DNA of 64,000 bases from Streptomyces sp. HB132 (GTDB taxonomy: Bacteria > Actinomycetota > Actinomycetes > Streptomycetales > Streptomycetaceae): contig NZ_JAFBGA010000006.1 of NCBI RefSeq assembly GCF_016909575.1, positions 62,001-126,000 on the forward strand, in the 5' to 3' direction. The notes below the pieces were generated by a model. The model worked only from the letters and a program-made list of their open reading frames with translations. It had not been told where the DNA came from and searched no databases. Of the stretch, positions 41,356-50,552 are shown in pieces; positions within the stretch are counted from its first letter, which is position 1; the number at the start of each line of letters is the position of its first letter. Made by a program: the position numbers and the translations under genes.

Positions 41356-43047
41356 ATGCCCGAGGACAGCCAGGACAACCAGAACCTCATCTCCGGTGGG
41401 CACTTGGTCGCCAAGGCACTCAAGGCGGAGGGGGTGGAACGCATCTACACCCTCTGTGGCGGCCACATCATCGACATCTACGACGGCTGCGTCGACGAGG
41501 GCATCGAAGTCGTCGACGTACGGCACGAACAGGTCGCCGCCCACGCCGCCGACGGCTACGCGCGGATCACCGGGAAGCCCGGATGCGCCGTCGTCACCGC
41601 CGGGCCGGGTACGACCGACGCGGTCACCGGCGTCGCCAACGCCTTCCGCGCGGAGTCGCCGATGCTCCTGATCGGAGGCCAGGGAGCGCACACCCAGCAC
41701 AAGATGGGCTCGCTCCAGGACCTGCCGCACGTCGACATGATGACGCCCATCACCAAGTTCGCGGCCACCGTTCCGGACACCGCGCGGGCTGCGGACATGG
41801 TGTCGATGGCGTTCCGGGAGTGTTACCACGGGGCACCCGGGCCGTCGTTCCTGGAGATCCCGCGCGACGTGCTCGACGCGAAGGTGCCGGCGGCCAGGGC
41901 ACGGGTCCCCGAGGAGGGCCGCTACCGCGCGTCCACCAAGGCGGCCGGCGACCCGGCCGACATCGAGAAGCTCGCCGATCTGCTCGTGCACGCCGAGAAA
42001 CCCGCCATCCTGCTGGGCAGTCAGGTCTGGACGACGCGCGCCACGGACTCCGCCACCGAGCTCGTGCGGACCCTCAACATCCCCGTGTACATGAACGGCG
42101 CCGGCCGCGGCACCCTGCCGCCCGGCGACCCGCACCACTTCCAGCTCTCGCGGCGCTACGCGTTCTCCAACGCCGACCTCATCGTGATCGTGGGCACCCC
42201 CTTCGACTTCCGGATGGGATACGGCAAGCGGCTCTCACCGAACGCCACCGTCGTCCAGATCGACCTCGACTACCGCACCGTGGGCAAGAACCGCGATGTG
42301 GACCTCGGAATCGTCGGTGACGCGTCGGTGGTCCTGAAGGCCGTCATGGAGGCCGCGAGCGGCCGGCTCAACGGTGGATCGGCCCTGCGCAAGGCGTGGT
42401 TGGACGAGCTGCGCGCCGCCGAGCAGACGGCGATCGAGAAGCGGCTGCCCCAGTTGAAGTCGGACGCCTCCCCCATCCACCCGTACCGGCTGGTGAGCGA
42501 GATCAACGACTTCCTCACCGAGGACTCCGTCTACATAGGGGACGGCGGCGACATCGTCACGTTCTCCGGGCAGGTCGTACAGCCCCGGACCCCCGGCCAC
42601 TGGATGGACCCCGGACCGCTCGGCACCCTCGGGGTCGGGGTGCCCTTCGTGCTGGCCGCCAAGCAGGCCAGGCCCGACAAGGAGGTCGTGGCGCTGTTCG
42701 GCGACGGCGCGTTCTCCCTCACCGGATGGGACTTCGAGACCCTGGTCCGCTACAACCTGCCCTTCGTCGGCATCGTCGGCAACAACTCCTCCATGAACCA
42801 GATCCGTTACGGCCAGAAGGCCAAGTACGGCGACGAGCGCGAGCGGATCGGCAACACCCTCGGGGACGTCCACTACGACAAGTTCGCCCAGATGCTCGGT
42901 GGTCACGGCGAGGAGGTGCGCGACCCCGCCGACATCGCACCGGCGCTGCGCAGGGCCCGTGAGTCGGGGCTGCCCTCACTCATCAACGTCTGGGTCGACC
43001 CGGACGCCTACGCCCCCGGAACGATGAACCAGACCATGTACAAGTAG
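41356..43047 (+). CDS. ThDP-dependent enzyme, probable oxalyl-CoA decarboxylase
   Basis: A 563-residue thiamine-diphosphate enzyme. It has the N-terminal pyrimidine-binding part with the catalytic-type Glu58 in VRHEQVAAHAADGYARI, a central Rossmann-like domain and the C-terminal diphosphate/Mg motif GDGAFSLTGWDF through NLPFVGIVGNNSS. Together with frc and an OFA transporter, decarboxylation of oxalyl-CoA to formyl-CoA is the expected role. However the early text LCGGHIIDIYDGC looks more like acetolactate-synthase or benzoylformate-type members than classical Oxc, so substrate is inferred from context. ATG 41356 is preferred to upstream frame text that overlaps the promoter. frc follows after 12 bases. 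Confidence 0.82.
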   Translation: MPEDSQDNQNLISGGHLVAKALKAEGVERIYTLCGGHIIDIYDGCVDEGIEVVDVRHEQVAAHAADGYARITGKPGCAVVTAGPGTTDAVTGVANAFRAESPMLLIGGQGAHTQHKMGSLQDLPHVDMMTPITKFAATVPDTARAADMVSMAFRECYHGAPGPSFLEIPRDVLDAKVPAARARVPEEGRYRASTKAAGDPADIEKLADLLVHAEKPAILLGSQVWTTRATDSATELVRTLNIPVYMNGAGRGTLPPGDPHHFQLSRRYAFSNADLIVIVGTPFDFRMGYGKRLSPNATVVQIDLDYRTVGKNRDVDLGIVGDASVVLKAVMEAASGRLNGGSALRKAWLDELRAAEQTAIEKRLPQLKSDASPIHPYRLVSEINDFLTEDSVYIGDGGDIVTFSGQVVQPRTPGHWMDPGPLGTLGVGVPFVLAAKQARPDKEVVALFGDGAFSLTGWDFETLVRYNLPFVGIVGNNSSMNQIRYGQKAKYGDERERIGNTLGDVHYDKFAQMLGGHGEEVRDPADIAPALRRARESGLPSLINVWVDPDAYAPGTMNQTMYK

Positions 43048-43059
43048 AGGAGCCGTGGC

Positions 43060-44298
43060 ATGACCAAAGCTCTTGAGGGCGTGCGCGTCCTCGACATGAC
43101 GCACGTACAGTCCGGTCCCTCCGCCACCCAACTTCTGGGCTGGCTCGGTGCGGACGTGGTCAAGCTGGAGGCGCCCGGCGGGGACATCACCCGCAAGCAG
43201 TTGCGTGATCTGCCCGACGTCGACTCCCTCTACTTCACGATGCTCAACTGCAACAAGAGGAGCATCACCCTCAACACCAAGAGCGAGCGCGGCAAGGAGA
43301 TCCTCACCGAGCTCATCCGCCGCAGCGACGTGATGGTGGAGAACTTCGGCCCCGGCGCCGTCGACCGCATGGGATTCACCTGGGAACGCATCCAGGAGAT
43401 CAACCCCCGGATCGTCTACGCCTCCATCAAGGGCTTCGGCGAAGGCCCGTACACCAACTTCAAGGCGTACGAGGTGGTCGCGCAGGCCATGGGCGGCTCG
43501 ATGTCCACCACCGGATTCGCCGACGGGCCGCCGCTCGCCACCGGCGCGCAGATCGGCGACTCGGGCACCGGGATCCACGCGGTCGCCGGCATCCTCGCAG
43601 CCCTCTTCCAGCGCGAGAACACCGGGCGCGGGCAGCGGGTGAACGTGGCGATGCAGCACGCGGTGCTGAACCTGTGCCGGGTCAAGCTGCGCGACCAGCA
43701 GCGGCTGGAGCACGGTCCCCTCGCCGAGTACCCGAACGCTCAGGACACGGCCGACGCGGACGAGGTGCCGCGCAGCGGCAACGCCAGTGGCGGCGGGCAG
43801 CCGGGCTGGGCGGTGAAGTGCGCGCCGGGCGGACCCAACGACTACGTGTACGTCATCGTGCAGCCGGTCGGCTGGAAGCCCCTGTCCGCGCTCATCGGCC
43901 GGCCGGAGCTGGCGGAGGACCCCGAGTGGGCGACGCCGGAGTCCCGGCTGCCGAAGCTGGGGAAGATGTTCCAGCTGATCGAGGAATGGTCGTCGACGCT
44001 CCCCAAGTGGGACGTCCTGGAACAGCTCAACGCGCACAACATCCCGTGCGGCCCGATCCTCTCCACGAAGGAGATCGTCGAGGACGAGTCCCTCGCCGCC
44101 AACGACATGGTGGTCCGTGTCGAACATCCCGAGCGCGGCACCTTCACCACCGTCGGCAGCCCGCTGAAGCTGTCCGACTCCCCCGTCGACATCGTCACCT
44201 CCCCGCTGCTCGGAGAGCACAACGCGGAGGTCTACGTCGGCGAGCTGGGCCTGGGCGACGAGGAACTGCGGCTGCTGAAGACGAACGGAGTCATCTGA
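43060..44298 (+). CDS. frc: Formyl-CoA:oxalate CoA-transferase
   Basis: A 412-residue class III (CaiB/BaiF) CoA-transferase that moves CoA from formyl-CoA (or another donor) to oxalate. The start [20 protein letters not shown] and the CoA-binding [11 protein letters not shown] are typical. The nucleophile Asp167 in [18 protein letters not shown] matches the catalytic Asp169 of Oxalobacter Frc. The glycine loop [15 protein letters not shown] is the mark of true Frc and YfdW enzymes rather than other family members. Length agrees with the 416-428 aa of Frc. GAGGAG sits nine bases before ATG 43060. It overlaps neither neighbour but lies 12 and 2 bases from them. Confidence 0.93.
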   Translation: MTKALEGVRVLDMTHVQSGPSATQLLGWLGADVVKLEAPGGDITRKQLRDLPDVDSLYFTMLNCNKRSITLNTKSERGKEILTELIRRSDVMVENFGPGAVDRMGFTWERIQEINPRIVYASIKGFGEGPYTNFKAYEVVAQAMGGSMSTTGFADGPPLATGAQIGDSGTGIHAVAGILAALFQRENTGRGQRVNVAMQHAVLNLCRVKLRDQQRLEHGPLAEYPNAQDTADADEVPRSGNASGGGQPGWAVKCAPGGPNDYVYVIVQPVGWKPLSALIGRPELAEDPEWATPESRLPKLGKMFQLIEEWSSTLPKWDVLEQLNAHNIPCGPILSTKEIVEDESLAANDMVVRVEHPERGTFTTVGSPLKLSDSPVDIVTSPLLGEHNAEVYVGELGLGDEELRLLKTNGVI

Positions 44299-44300
44299 GC

Positions 44301-46457
44301 ATGGCCGGAACAGTCGAGACACAGGAGCGGGAACACGTCCAAGCGCTGCTCGACCGCGTCCGGGGCGAGGGGCGCAGCGCGCTCACCGCCCCGGAGGGGA
44401 AGATCGTCGCCGACGCCTACGGGATCACGGTGCCGGGCGAGGGCCTGGCCCGGGACGTCGACGAGGCGGTGGCGCTGGCCGACCGGCTCGGCGGGTCCGT
44501 CGTCCTCAAGATCGTCTCCCCCGACATCCTCCACAAGACGGATGCGGGCGGCGTCGTGGTCGGGGTGTCGGGCGCACAGGAGGTACGCGCGGCGTTCTGC
44601 GCCATCGTGCGGAACGCTCGGGCCTACGCTGCCGACGCGCGGATCGAGGGTGTGCAGGTGCAGCAACTGGTGCCGCCCGGCCAGGAGGTCATCGTGGGGG
44701 CGGTCACGGACCCGACGTTCGGGAAGGTGGTGGCGTTCGGCCTCGGCGGTGTCCTGGTCGAGGTGCTGAAGGACATCACCTTCCGGCTGGCGCCCGTGAC
44801 GGCGGACGAGGCGCGGTCGATGCTGGACTCGATCGGCGCCGCGGAGGTCCTGAAGGGGGTGCGCGGTGCCCCGGCCGTGGACCGGTGGGCGCTGGCGGAG
44901 CAGATCCGGCGGGTCTCCCGACTGGTCACGGACTTCCCGGAGATCGCGGAGGTGGACCTCAACCCCGTCATCGCGTCGCCGGACGGCGCGGTCGCCGCCG
45001 ACATCCGCATCCTGCTGACGACCGAGGAGGTGAAGGCACGGCGCCGGTACAGCCGGGAGGAGATCCTGGTGTCGATGCGCCGGCTGATGGAGCCGCGGTC
45101 GGTGGCCGTCATCGGAGCCTCCAACGAGCAGGGCAAGATCGGCAATTCGGTGATGCGCAACCTCATCGACGGCGGGTTCGCGGGCGAGATCCATCCGGTG
45201 AACCCCAAGGCCGATGACATTCTCGGCCGCAAGGCGTACAAGAGTGTCACCGACGTTCCCGGTGAGGTGGATGTGGCGGTCTTCGCGATCCCCGCCAAGT
45301 TCGTCGCTTCGGCACTCGAGGAGGTGGGCCGCCAGGGGATCCCCAACGCCGTGCTCATTCCGTCCGGCTTCGCCGAGACGGGTGAACACGCCCTGCAGGA
45401 CGAGATCGTGGCGGTCGGTGAGCGGTACGGGGTACGGCTGCTCGGGCCGAACATCTACGGCTACTACTCGACCTGGCAGGACCTCTGCGCCACGTTCTGC
45501 ACCCCGTACGACGTCAAGGGACCGGTGGCACTGACCTCCCAGTCGGGTGGCATCGGCATGGCGATCCTGGGCTTCGCGCGGTCGACGAGGACGGGCGTCT
45601 CGGCGATCGTCGGGCTCGGCAACAAGTCCGACATCGACGAGGACGACCTGCTGACCTGGTTCGGCGAGGACCCGAACACCAAGTGCATCGCGATGCACCT
45701 GGAGGACCTCAAGGACGGGCGGGCGTTCGTGGAGGCGGCACGGGCCACCGTGCCGAAGAAGCCGGTGGTGGTCCTCAAGGCGGGCCGCACGAGTGCGGGT
45801 GCCAGGGCGGCGGGCTCCCACACGGGCGCGCTGGCCGGGGACGACGCCGTGTACGACGACATCCTGCGGCAGGCGGGCGTGATCCGGGCGCCGGGTCTGA
45901 ACGACATGCTGGAGTACGCGCGTGCGCTGCCCGTGCTGCCGGCGCCCAAGGGTGACAACGTCGTGATCATCACGGGGGCCGGCGGATCGGGGGTGCTCCT
46001 GTCCGACGCGATCGTCGACAACGGGCTCTCACTGATGGAGATCCCGCCGGACCTCGACGCGGCTTTCAAGGCGTTCATCCCGCCGTTCGGGGCGGCCGGG
46101 AACCCGATCGACATCACGGGCGGTGAGCCGCCGTCGACGTACGAGGCGACGATCCGGCTGGGGATGGAGGACCCGCGGATCCACGCCCTGGTGCTGGGCT
46201 ACTGGCACACGATCGTCACCCCGCCGATGGTCTTCGCCGAGCTGACGGCCCGGGTGGTGGAGGAGTTCCGGGCGCGCGGCATCGAGAAGCCCGTGGTGGC
46301 GTCGCTGGCGGGTGACACGGAGGTCGAGGAGGCGTGCGCCTACCTGTTCGAGCGGGGAGTCGTCGCGTATCCGTACACCACGGAGAGGCCGGTCGCGGTA
46401 CTCGGTGCGAAGTACAGGTGGGCCAGGGCCGCCGGATTGCTGGGCGGTGGCCGATGA
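44301..46457 (+). CDS. ADP-forming acyl-CoA ligase, beta-alpha fusion
   Basis: A 718-residue single-chain ADP-forming acetyl-CoA-type synthetase. Residues 1-240 are an ATP-grasp domain (VVLKIVSPDILHKTDAGGVV, AFGLGGVLVEVLKDITFRLA, EVDLNPVIAS); residues 255 onward are CoA-binding and ligase domains (MEPRSVAVIGASNEQGKIGN, LLGPNIYGYYS, ALTSQSGGIGMAIL, the phosphohistidine site AGSHTGALAGDD). The ATP-grasp part comes first, the reverse of common orders such as Pat acetyltransferases. In this operon it may activate oxalate or formate, or recover ATP from an acyl-CoA; neither is shown. The ATG follows the frc stop by two bases. Confidence 0.88.
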   Translation: MAGTVETQEREHVQALLDRVRGEGRSALTAPEGKIVADAYGITVPGEGLARDVDEAVALADRLGGSVVLKIVSPDILHKTDAGGVVVGVSGAQEVRAAFCAIVRNARAYAADARIEGVQVQQLVPPGQEVIVGAVTDPTFGKVVAFGLGGVLVEVLKDITFRLAPVTADEARSMLDSIGAAEVLKGVRGAPAVDRWALAEQIRRVSRLVTDFPEIAEVDLNPVIASPDGAVAADIRILLTTEEVKARRRYSREEILVSMRRLMEPRSVAVIGASNEQGKIGNSVMRNLIDGGFAGEIHPVNPKADDILGRKAYKSVTDVPGEVDVAVFAIPAKFVASALEEVGRQGIPNAVLIPSGFAETGEHALQDEIVAVGERYGVRLLGPNIYGYYSTWQDLCATFCTPYDVKGPVALTSQSGGIGMAILGFARSTRTGVSAIVGLGNKSDIDEDDLLTWFGEDPNTKCIAMHLEDLKDGRAFVEAARATVPKKPVVVLKAGRTSAGARAAGSHTGALAGDDAVYDDILRQAGVIRAPGLNDMLEYARALPVLPAPKGDNVVIITGAGGSGVLLSDAIVDNGLSLMEIPPDLDAAFKAFIPPFGAAGNPIDITGGEPPSTYEATIRLGMEDPRIHALVLGYWHTIVTPPMVFAELTARVVEEFRARGIEKPVVASLAGDTEVEEACAYLFERGVVAYPYTTERPVAVLGAKYRWARAAGLLGGGR

Positions 46458-46580
46458 CCTGATGACACGGCTCGAACCACGGGGTCTGCGGCGCACCGAT
46501 CGGCCGCGGGCCCCCGTGCGAAGTGAGAACGGGCAGGGGGCGCCGGCCAGACTTCTTCCACGCAAGGGGTTCGATCGACA

Positions 46581-47972
46581 ATGACGACAACAGACCTCTC
46601 CACATCCGTCCCCTTCAGGGAGGTGACGGACGCCAACGGCCGGACCTACCGGCTCGGCGAGAGCGACATCGACATCATGGGCCGCAAGCGCAAGTGGATG
46701 GTCATCCTGCCGTGGGTCGGCATGATGGGCATCAGCTCGGCCGAGTACGCCTTCGCGTCGGCGGAGGACACGCTGCACCACGCGCACAACTGGGACAGCG
46801 GTCACATCTACTGGATGATGACCGTCTGGGTGTTCTTCCAGGCCGCGGTCGCCATGCCCGCGGGCCGGCTGCGGGAGACCGGCAGGCTGCCGGCCCGCTG
46901 GGCGATGATGCTCGGAGCGACGGGCACCCTCCTCGGCTACCTGTCACTGGCGTACGCGCCGCACGTGATCTTCGCGTACATCGGCTTCAGTGTGTTCTCC
47001 GGCATGGGCGCCGGCATGGTGTACGCCACCTGCGTCAACATGGTCGGCAAGTGGTACCCGGAGCGCAGGGGCGGCAAGACGGGCTTCGTCAACGGCGGTT
47101 TCGCCTACGGTTCGGTGCCCTTCGTCTTCATCTTCACCGGGTTCATGGACATCACCAACTTCAGGTGGGTCCTGGTCTCCGCGGGCGTCTTCCTCGCCGC
47201 GCTCGTGGCCTGCGCCGGCTTCTTCTTCCGGGACCCGCCGAAGAACTGGTGGCCGGCCGGGATCGACCCGCTCAACCCGCCCGAGGACCCACGGGCACGA
47301 CGCGCGCTGGAGAAGAACCCGCCGGCCATCAAGCAGTACTCCCCGGGCGAGGCCTGGAGGACCGGCCGTGTGGCGCTGATGTGGTGCTGTCTCGCCTGTA
47401 CGTCCGGCGTGAACATCTTCGGCATCGCCTTCCAGGTGGACATCGGCCAGGACGCGGGCTTCGCCGCAGGGATCGTGGCCACCGCCATGTCGCTCAAGGC
47501 GATCGTCAACGGCACCGGTCGCGGCGTCATCGGCTGGCTCTCCGATCTCTACGGCCGAAAGAAGTGCCTGCTCTACGTCTGCGTCATCCTCGGGCTCGCC
47601 CAGTTCGGCATCATCTGGTCGGCCGAGATGAAGAGCCTGCCCCTGTTCCTGCTCTTCTCCGCGATCTCCGGCTTCGGCGGTGGCGCCATCTTCCCGATGT
47701 TCGCCGCGATGACCGCCGACTACTTCGGTGAGAACAACAACGCCACCAACTACGGCATGGTCTACAGCTCGAAGCTGGTCTCCGGGCTCGGAGCGGGAAT
47801 GGGCTTCCTGGTCGTGGACGCCTGGGGGCTCAACGGAGCCTTCATCCTGGCGGGCAGCATCTCGTTCTTCGCGGGATTCCTCGCCCTGTTCCTCGCGGCA
47901 CCCGGCCGCGACCGGAGGGGCAACCCACTGGTGAAGGCGCAGACGGCGCCGATCATCCGGGAGACCGACTGA
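46581..47972 (+). CDS. OFA-family MFS transporter, probable oxalate/formate exchanger
   Basis: A 463-residue 12-helix MFS protein of the oxalate:formate antiporter family. Typical are the N-terminal RKRKWMVILPWVGMMGISSA, MGAGMVYATCVNMVGKWYPE, RRGGKTGFVNGGFAYGSVP, the loop FFFRDPPKNWWPAGIDPLNP characteristic of OFA members and the second-half LSDLYGRKKCLLYVCVI. Given frc and the ThDP enzyme upstream, import of oxalate coupled to formate export is likely. ATG 46581 is 123 bases after the ligase stop, so it may have its own promoter as well as read-through. A strong hairpin follows. Confidence 0.88.
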   Translation: MTTTDLSTSVPFREVTDANGRTYRLGESDIDIMGRKRKWMVILPWVGMMGISSAEYAFASAEDTLHHAHNWDSGHIYWMMTVWVFFQAAVAMPAGRLRETGRLPARWAMMLGATGTLLGYLSLAYAPHVIFAYIGFSVFSGMGAGMVYATCVNMVGKWYPERRGGKTGFVNGGFAYGSVPFVFIFTGFMDITNFRWVLVSAGVFLAALVACAGFFFRDPPKNWWPAGIDPLNPPEDPRARRALEKNPPAIKQYSPGEAWRTGRVALMWCCLACTSGVNIFGIAFQVDIGQDAGFAAGIVATAMSLKAIVNGTGRGVIGWLSDLYGRKKCLLYVCVILGLAQFGIIWSAEMKSLPLFLLFSAISGFGGGAIFPMFAAMTADYFGENNNATNYGMVYSSKLVSGLGAGMGFLVVDAWGLNGAFILAGSISFFAGFLALFLAAPGRDRRGNPLVKAQTAPIIRETD

Positions 47973-47989
47973 TCGCACGCCCGCGGCAT

Positions 47990-48028
47990 GCGCGTGGGGC
48001 CCGGTTCCTGGAACCGGGCCCCACGCGC
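47990..48028. terminator. Perfect 18-bp hairpin between convergent operons
   Basis: GCGCGTGGGGCCCGGTTC (47990-48007), loop CTG and the exact complement (48011-48028) separate the rightward OFA transporter from the leftward Tat-exported TIM-barrel gene. This is one of the strongest hairpins in the window and very probably a bidirectional terminator. Confidence 0.8.
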
Positions 48029-48043
48029 GTGTGCCGTCAGTTG

Positions 48044-49114
48044 TCAGTCCCCGCAGCGGCTCTCGCGGAGCGAGTGCAGGTGCTCGCTGGACTTGCGGGC
48101 GAAGGCGAACGACTCGGCCGGGTTGTCGTGCTCGGTCTGCCAGTGGTGGTAAGTGCGGCCCCGGTGCGTGCGCGCGGTGACCCGGCTCAGGAAGTTCTTG
48201 TAGTCGATGTCGCCGTCACCGACGTCCGTCATGTCGTAACCGTCCCGGGCGGCGTCGTTGCGGGTGCCGTCCTTGACGTGGAAGAGGGGGTAGCGGTCGG
48301 GCTGCTTGAGCACGTAGTCGATGGGGTTGAAGGGCGCCGGAGTGCCGTCCACCCGCTTGCCGAAGCGGAACTGGGCGCAGAACGCCCAGTAGATGTCCAT
48401 CTCCAGGTAGACCAGGTCGGGGTCCGTCTCGGCGAGCAGGACGTCGTAGAGGCGCACCTTCGGCTTGTCGGTCGCGAAGGAGAACTCCTCCGCGTGGTTG
48501 TGCTGGTAGAACTTCATGCCGCGCTTGCGGGCCTCCGCGCCGTAGGTGTTGAAGTCCTCGGCGGCCCGCTTCCAGCCGTCGACCGTGGAGCCGTAGCGGA
48601 AGGGGCCGGAGGCCGTGCCGATGTGCTTGAGGCCGAGGGCCTGCGCCTCGTCGAGGACCTTGGTGAGGTTCTGCGCGAAGGTGTAGGCGCCCGGGTTGTT
48701 GTCGTCGTAGTAGCCGACGTGGCTGCCGATGGGGTTCAGCCCGTGGTCCTTGGCCAGCCTCTTGAGCTGGGCGAGCGTGATGGCGCCGGCAGAGCCCTGG
48801 GTGTATCCGGCGAACTCGATCTCGTCGTATCCGTACTTCTCGAGTTCGGCGAACACCGGGGCGAAGCCGAGGGTGGAGACCTTGTCGCGGAGGCTGTACA
48901 GCTGGATGCCGAGGCGGCCGGGAGGCAGGACGGCACGGCCCTTGCCGTGGCCCTTGCCGTGGCCGTGCTCGTTCCCGTGGCCCGTGTGCGGGCCGGCGGC
49001 CTGGGCGGCCGCGCCGCTGAGGAGGGTCGCGGCCGTGGCTCCTGCGGCGACGCCCAGGACGTTGCGGCGGCTGAGTCTGCGCGCGAGCTCGGGGTCCTTC
49101 GGGGTGCGGCTCAT
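48044..49114 (-). CDS. Tat-exported sugar-phosphate-isomerase-like TIM-barrel protein
   Basis: A 356-residue exported protein. It has a twin-arginine signal (RRLSRRNVLGVAAGATAATL ending AAAQA), then a His/Gly-rich stretch (HTGHGNEHGHGKGHGKGR) that could bind metal. From residue 65 it is an AP-endonuclease-2/xylose-isomerase-like barrel: GRLGIQLYSLRDKVSTLGF, YDEIEFAGYTQGSAG, FYQHNHAEEF, YLEMDIYW, PLFHVKDGTRND with several His/Glu/Asp metal ligands. ATG 49114 is chosen; GTG 49120 is closer to GGGAG. It lies 40 bases after the EboF-like gene on the same strand, so it is the last gene of the Ebo-type operon and may act on the exported product. Confidence 0.82.
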   Translation of the reverse strand: MSRTPKDPELARRLSRRNVLGVAAGATAATLLSGAAAQAAGPHTGHGNEHGHGKGHGKGRAVLPPGRLGIQLYSLRDKVSTLGFAPVFAELEKYGYDEIEFAGYTQGSAGAITLAQLKRLAKDHGLNPIGSHVGYYDDNNPGAYTFAQNLTKVLDEAQALGLKHIGTASGPFRYGSTVDGWKRAAEDFNTYGAEARKRGMKFYQHNHAEEFSFATDKPKVRLYDVLLAETDPDLVYLEMDIYWAFCAQFRFGKRVDGTPAPFNPIDYVLKQPDRYPLFHVKDGTRNDAARDGYDMTDVGDGDIDYKNFLSRVTARTHRGRTYHHWQTEHDNPAESFAFARKSSEHLHSLRESRCGD

Positions 49115-49154
49115 GATCACGAATCTCCCTGTGAACGTGCGGGCGGGCGGATTG

Positions 49155-50552
49155 TCAGTGCAGTCCTGCAAGCTGGAGCAGCAAGGACTTCACTTCGGTG
49201 GCCTGGACTCGGCCGGTGAACGCGTGGGGGGTGGAGCAGAGGATGAGCGGACCTTCGTCGTCGCTCGTGGGGAGGCGGCCGTGGCTGCCGCGGATGGGTG
49301 AGGGATCCAGGGGGACGACCGCCATGCGGTAGCGCATCCCGAGCTTCTTGCGGGCGACCGCCGAGACCGCCTTGACCCGGACGTAGGGGTCCTGCGGGTC
49401 CATGAAGAGCTCCACCGGGTCGTAGCCCGGTTTGCGGTGGATCTCGACGAGCTGCGCGAAGTCGGGCGCGCGGTCGTCGTCGAGCCAGTAGTAGTACGTG
49501 AACCAGGCGTCCTTCTCCGCCAGGGCCACGAGCTCGCCGGAGCGGGGATGGTCCAGGTGGTGGGCCTTCTTGCCCTCGTCGTCGAGGAGTTCCGCGATGC
49601 CGGGCAGGTCCGCGAGGGCTTCGCGGGTCGCTTCGAGGTCCTCGGGCCGGCGTACGTAGACGTGGGCGAGCTGGTGGTCGGCGACCGCGAAGGCACGGGA
49701 GGCCATCGGGTCGAGGTACTCCATTCCGTCCTGGGTGTGGACCTCCAGGAGACCGGCGCGGCGCAGGGCGCGATTGATGTCGACGGGCCGGTCGACACGG
49801 GTGATGCCGTACTCGGAGAGGGCCACGACGGTGCGCCCCTCGGCCCTGGCGTCGTCGAGCAGGGGTGCCACGGCGCGGTCCAGGTCGGCCGCGGCCCGGT
49901 GGGACCGGGGGTCGTCGGGCCCGTAGCGCTGGAGGTCGTAGTCGAGGTGCGGGAGGTAGCAGAGGGCCAGGTCGGGGGTGCGGGTGGCGAGGATGTGCCG
50001 AGTGGCGTCGATGATCCACTGCGAGGACACGAGGTCGGCTCCCGGGCCCCAGAAGTGGAAGAGGGGGAAGGTGCCGAGCTTCTCGGTCAGCTCGTCGTGG
50101 AGTGCCGGGGGCCTGGTGTAGCAGTCGGGTTCCTTGCGGCCGTCGGCGTAGTAGACGGGGCGCGGGGTGACGGTCCAGTCGGTGTCGGCGCCCATCGCGT
50201 ACCACCAGCAGATGTTGGCGACGGTGTACCCGGGGTGGGCGCGCCGTGCGGCGTCCCACAGCTTGTCCCCCGCGACCAGTCCGTTGTGCTGCCGCCACAG
50301 GAGGACGTCGCCGAGCTCACGGAAGTACCACCCGTTGGCGACGATGCCGTGTTCGGAGGGGGTGGTACCGGTGAGGAAGGTGGACTGGGCGGCGCAGGTG
50401 ACCGCGGGCAGGACGGTGGAGAGGGGGGCCTTCGTGCCTGCTCCGGCCATGGCCCGGAGGTTCGGCATGTGCTGGAGCAGTTGGGGGGTGAGGCCGACGA
50501 CGTCGAGAACGAGGAGGGGGGTGGGACGCGTGCTGGTGCCGGATCCGGTCAT
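49155..50552 (-). CDS. EboF-like alkaline phosphatase/nucleotide pyrophosphatase-family protein
   Basis: A 465-residue phosphodiesterase-fold protein without a signal peptide. Metal and nucleophile motifs are visible: LLVLDVVGL (Asp), TCAAQSTFLTGTTPSEHGIV (nucleophile Thr/Ser region), LPHLDYDLQRYG (Asp/His), ALSEYGITRV and AVADHQLAHVY (His). Type I phosphodiesterases of this sort occur in Ebo clusters as EboF. ATG 50552 overlaps the EboE stop (ATGA). Likely cytosolic, it may remove a phosphate or nucleotide group from the pathway intermediate; the substrate is unknown. Confidence 0.82.
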   Translation of the reverse strand: MTGSGTSTRPTPLLVLDVVGLTPQLLQHMPNLRAMAGAGTKAPLSTVLPAVTCAAQSTFLTGTTPSEHGIVANGWYFRELGDVLLWRQHNGLVAGDKLWDAARRAHPGYTVANICWWYAMGADTDWTVTPRPVYYADGRKEPDCYTRPPALHDELTEKLGTFPLFHFWGPGADLVSSQWIIDATRHILATRTPDLALCYLPHLDYDLQRYGPDDPRSHRAAADLDRAVAPLLDDARAEGRTVVALSEYGITRVDRPVDINRALRRAGLLEVHTQDGMEYLDPMASRAFAVADHQLAHVYVRRPEDLEATREALADLPGIAELLDDEGKKAHHLDHPRSGELVALAEKDAWFTYYYWLDDDRAPDFAQLVEIHRKPGYDPVELFMDPQDPYVRVKAVSAVARKKLGMRYRMAVVPLDPSPIRGSHGRLPTSDDEGPLILCSTPHAFTGRVQATEVKSLLLQLAGLH

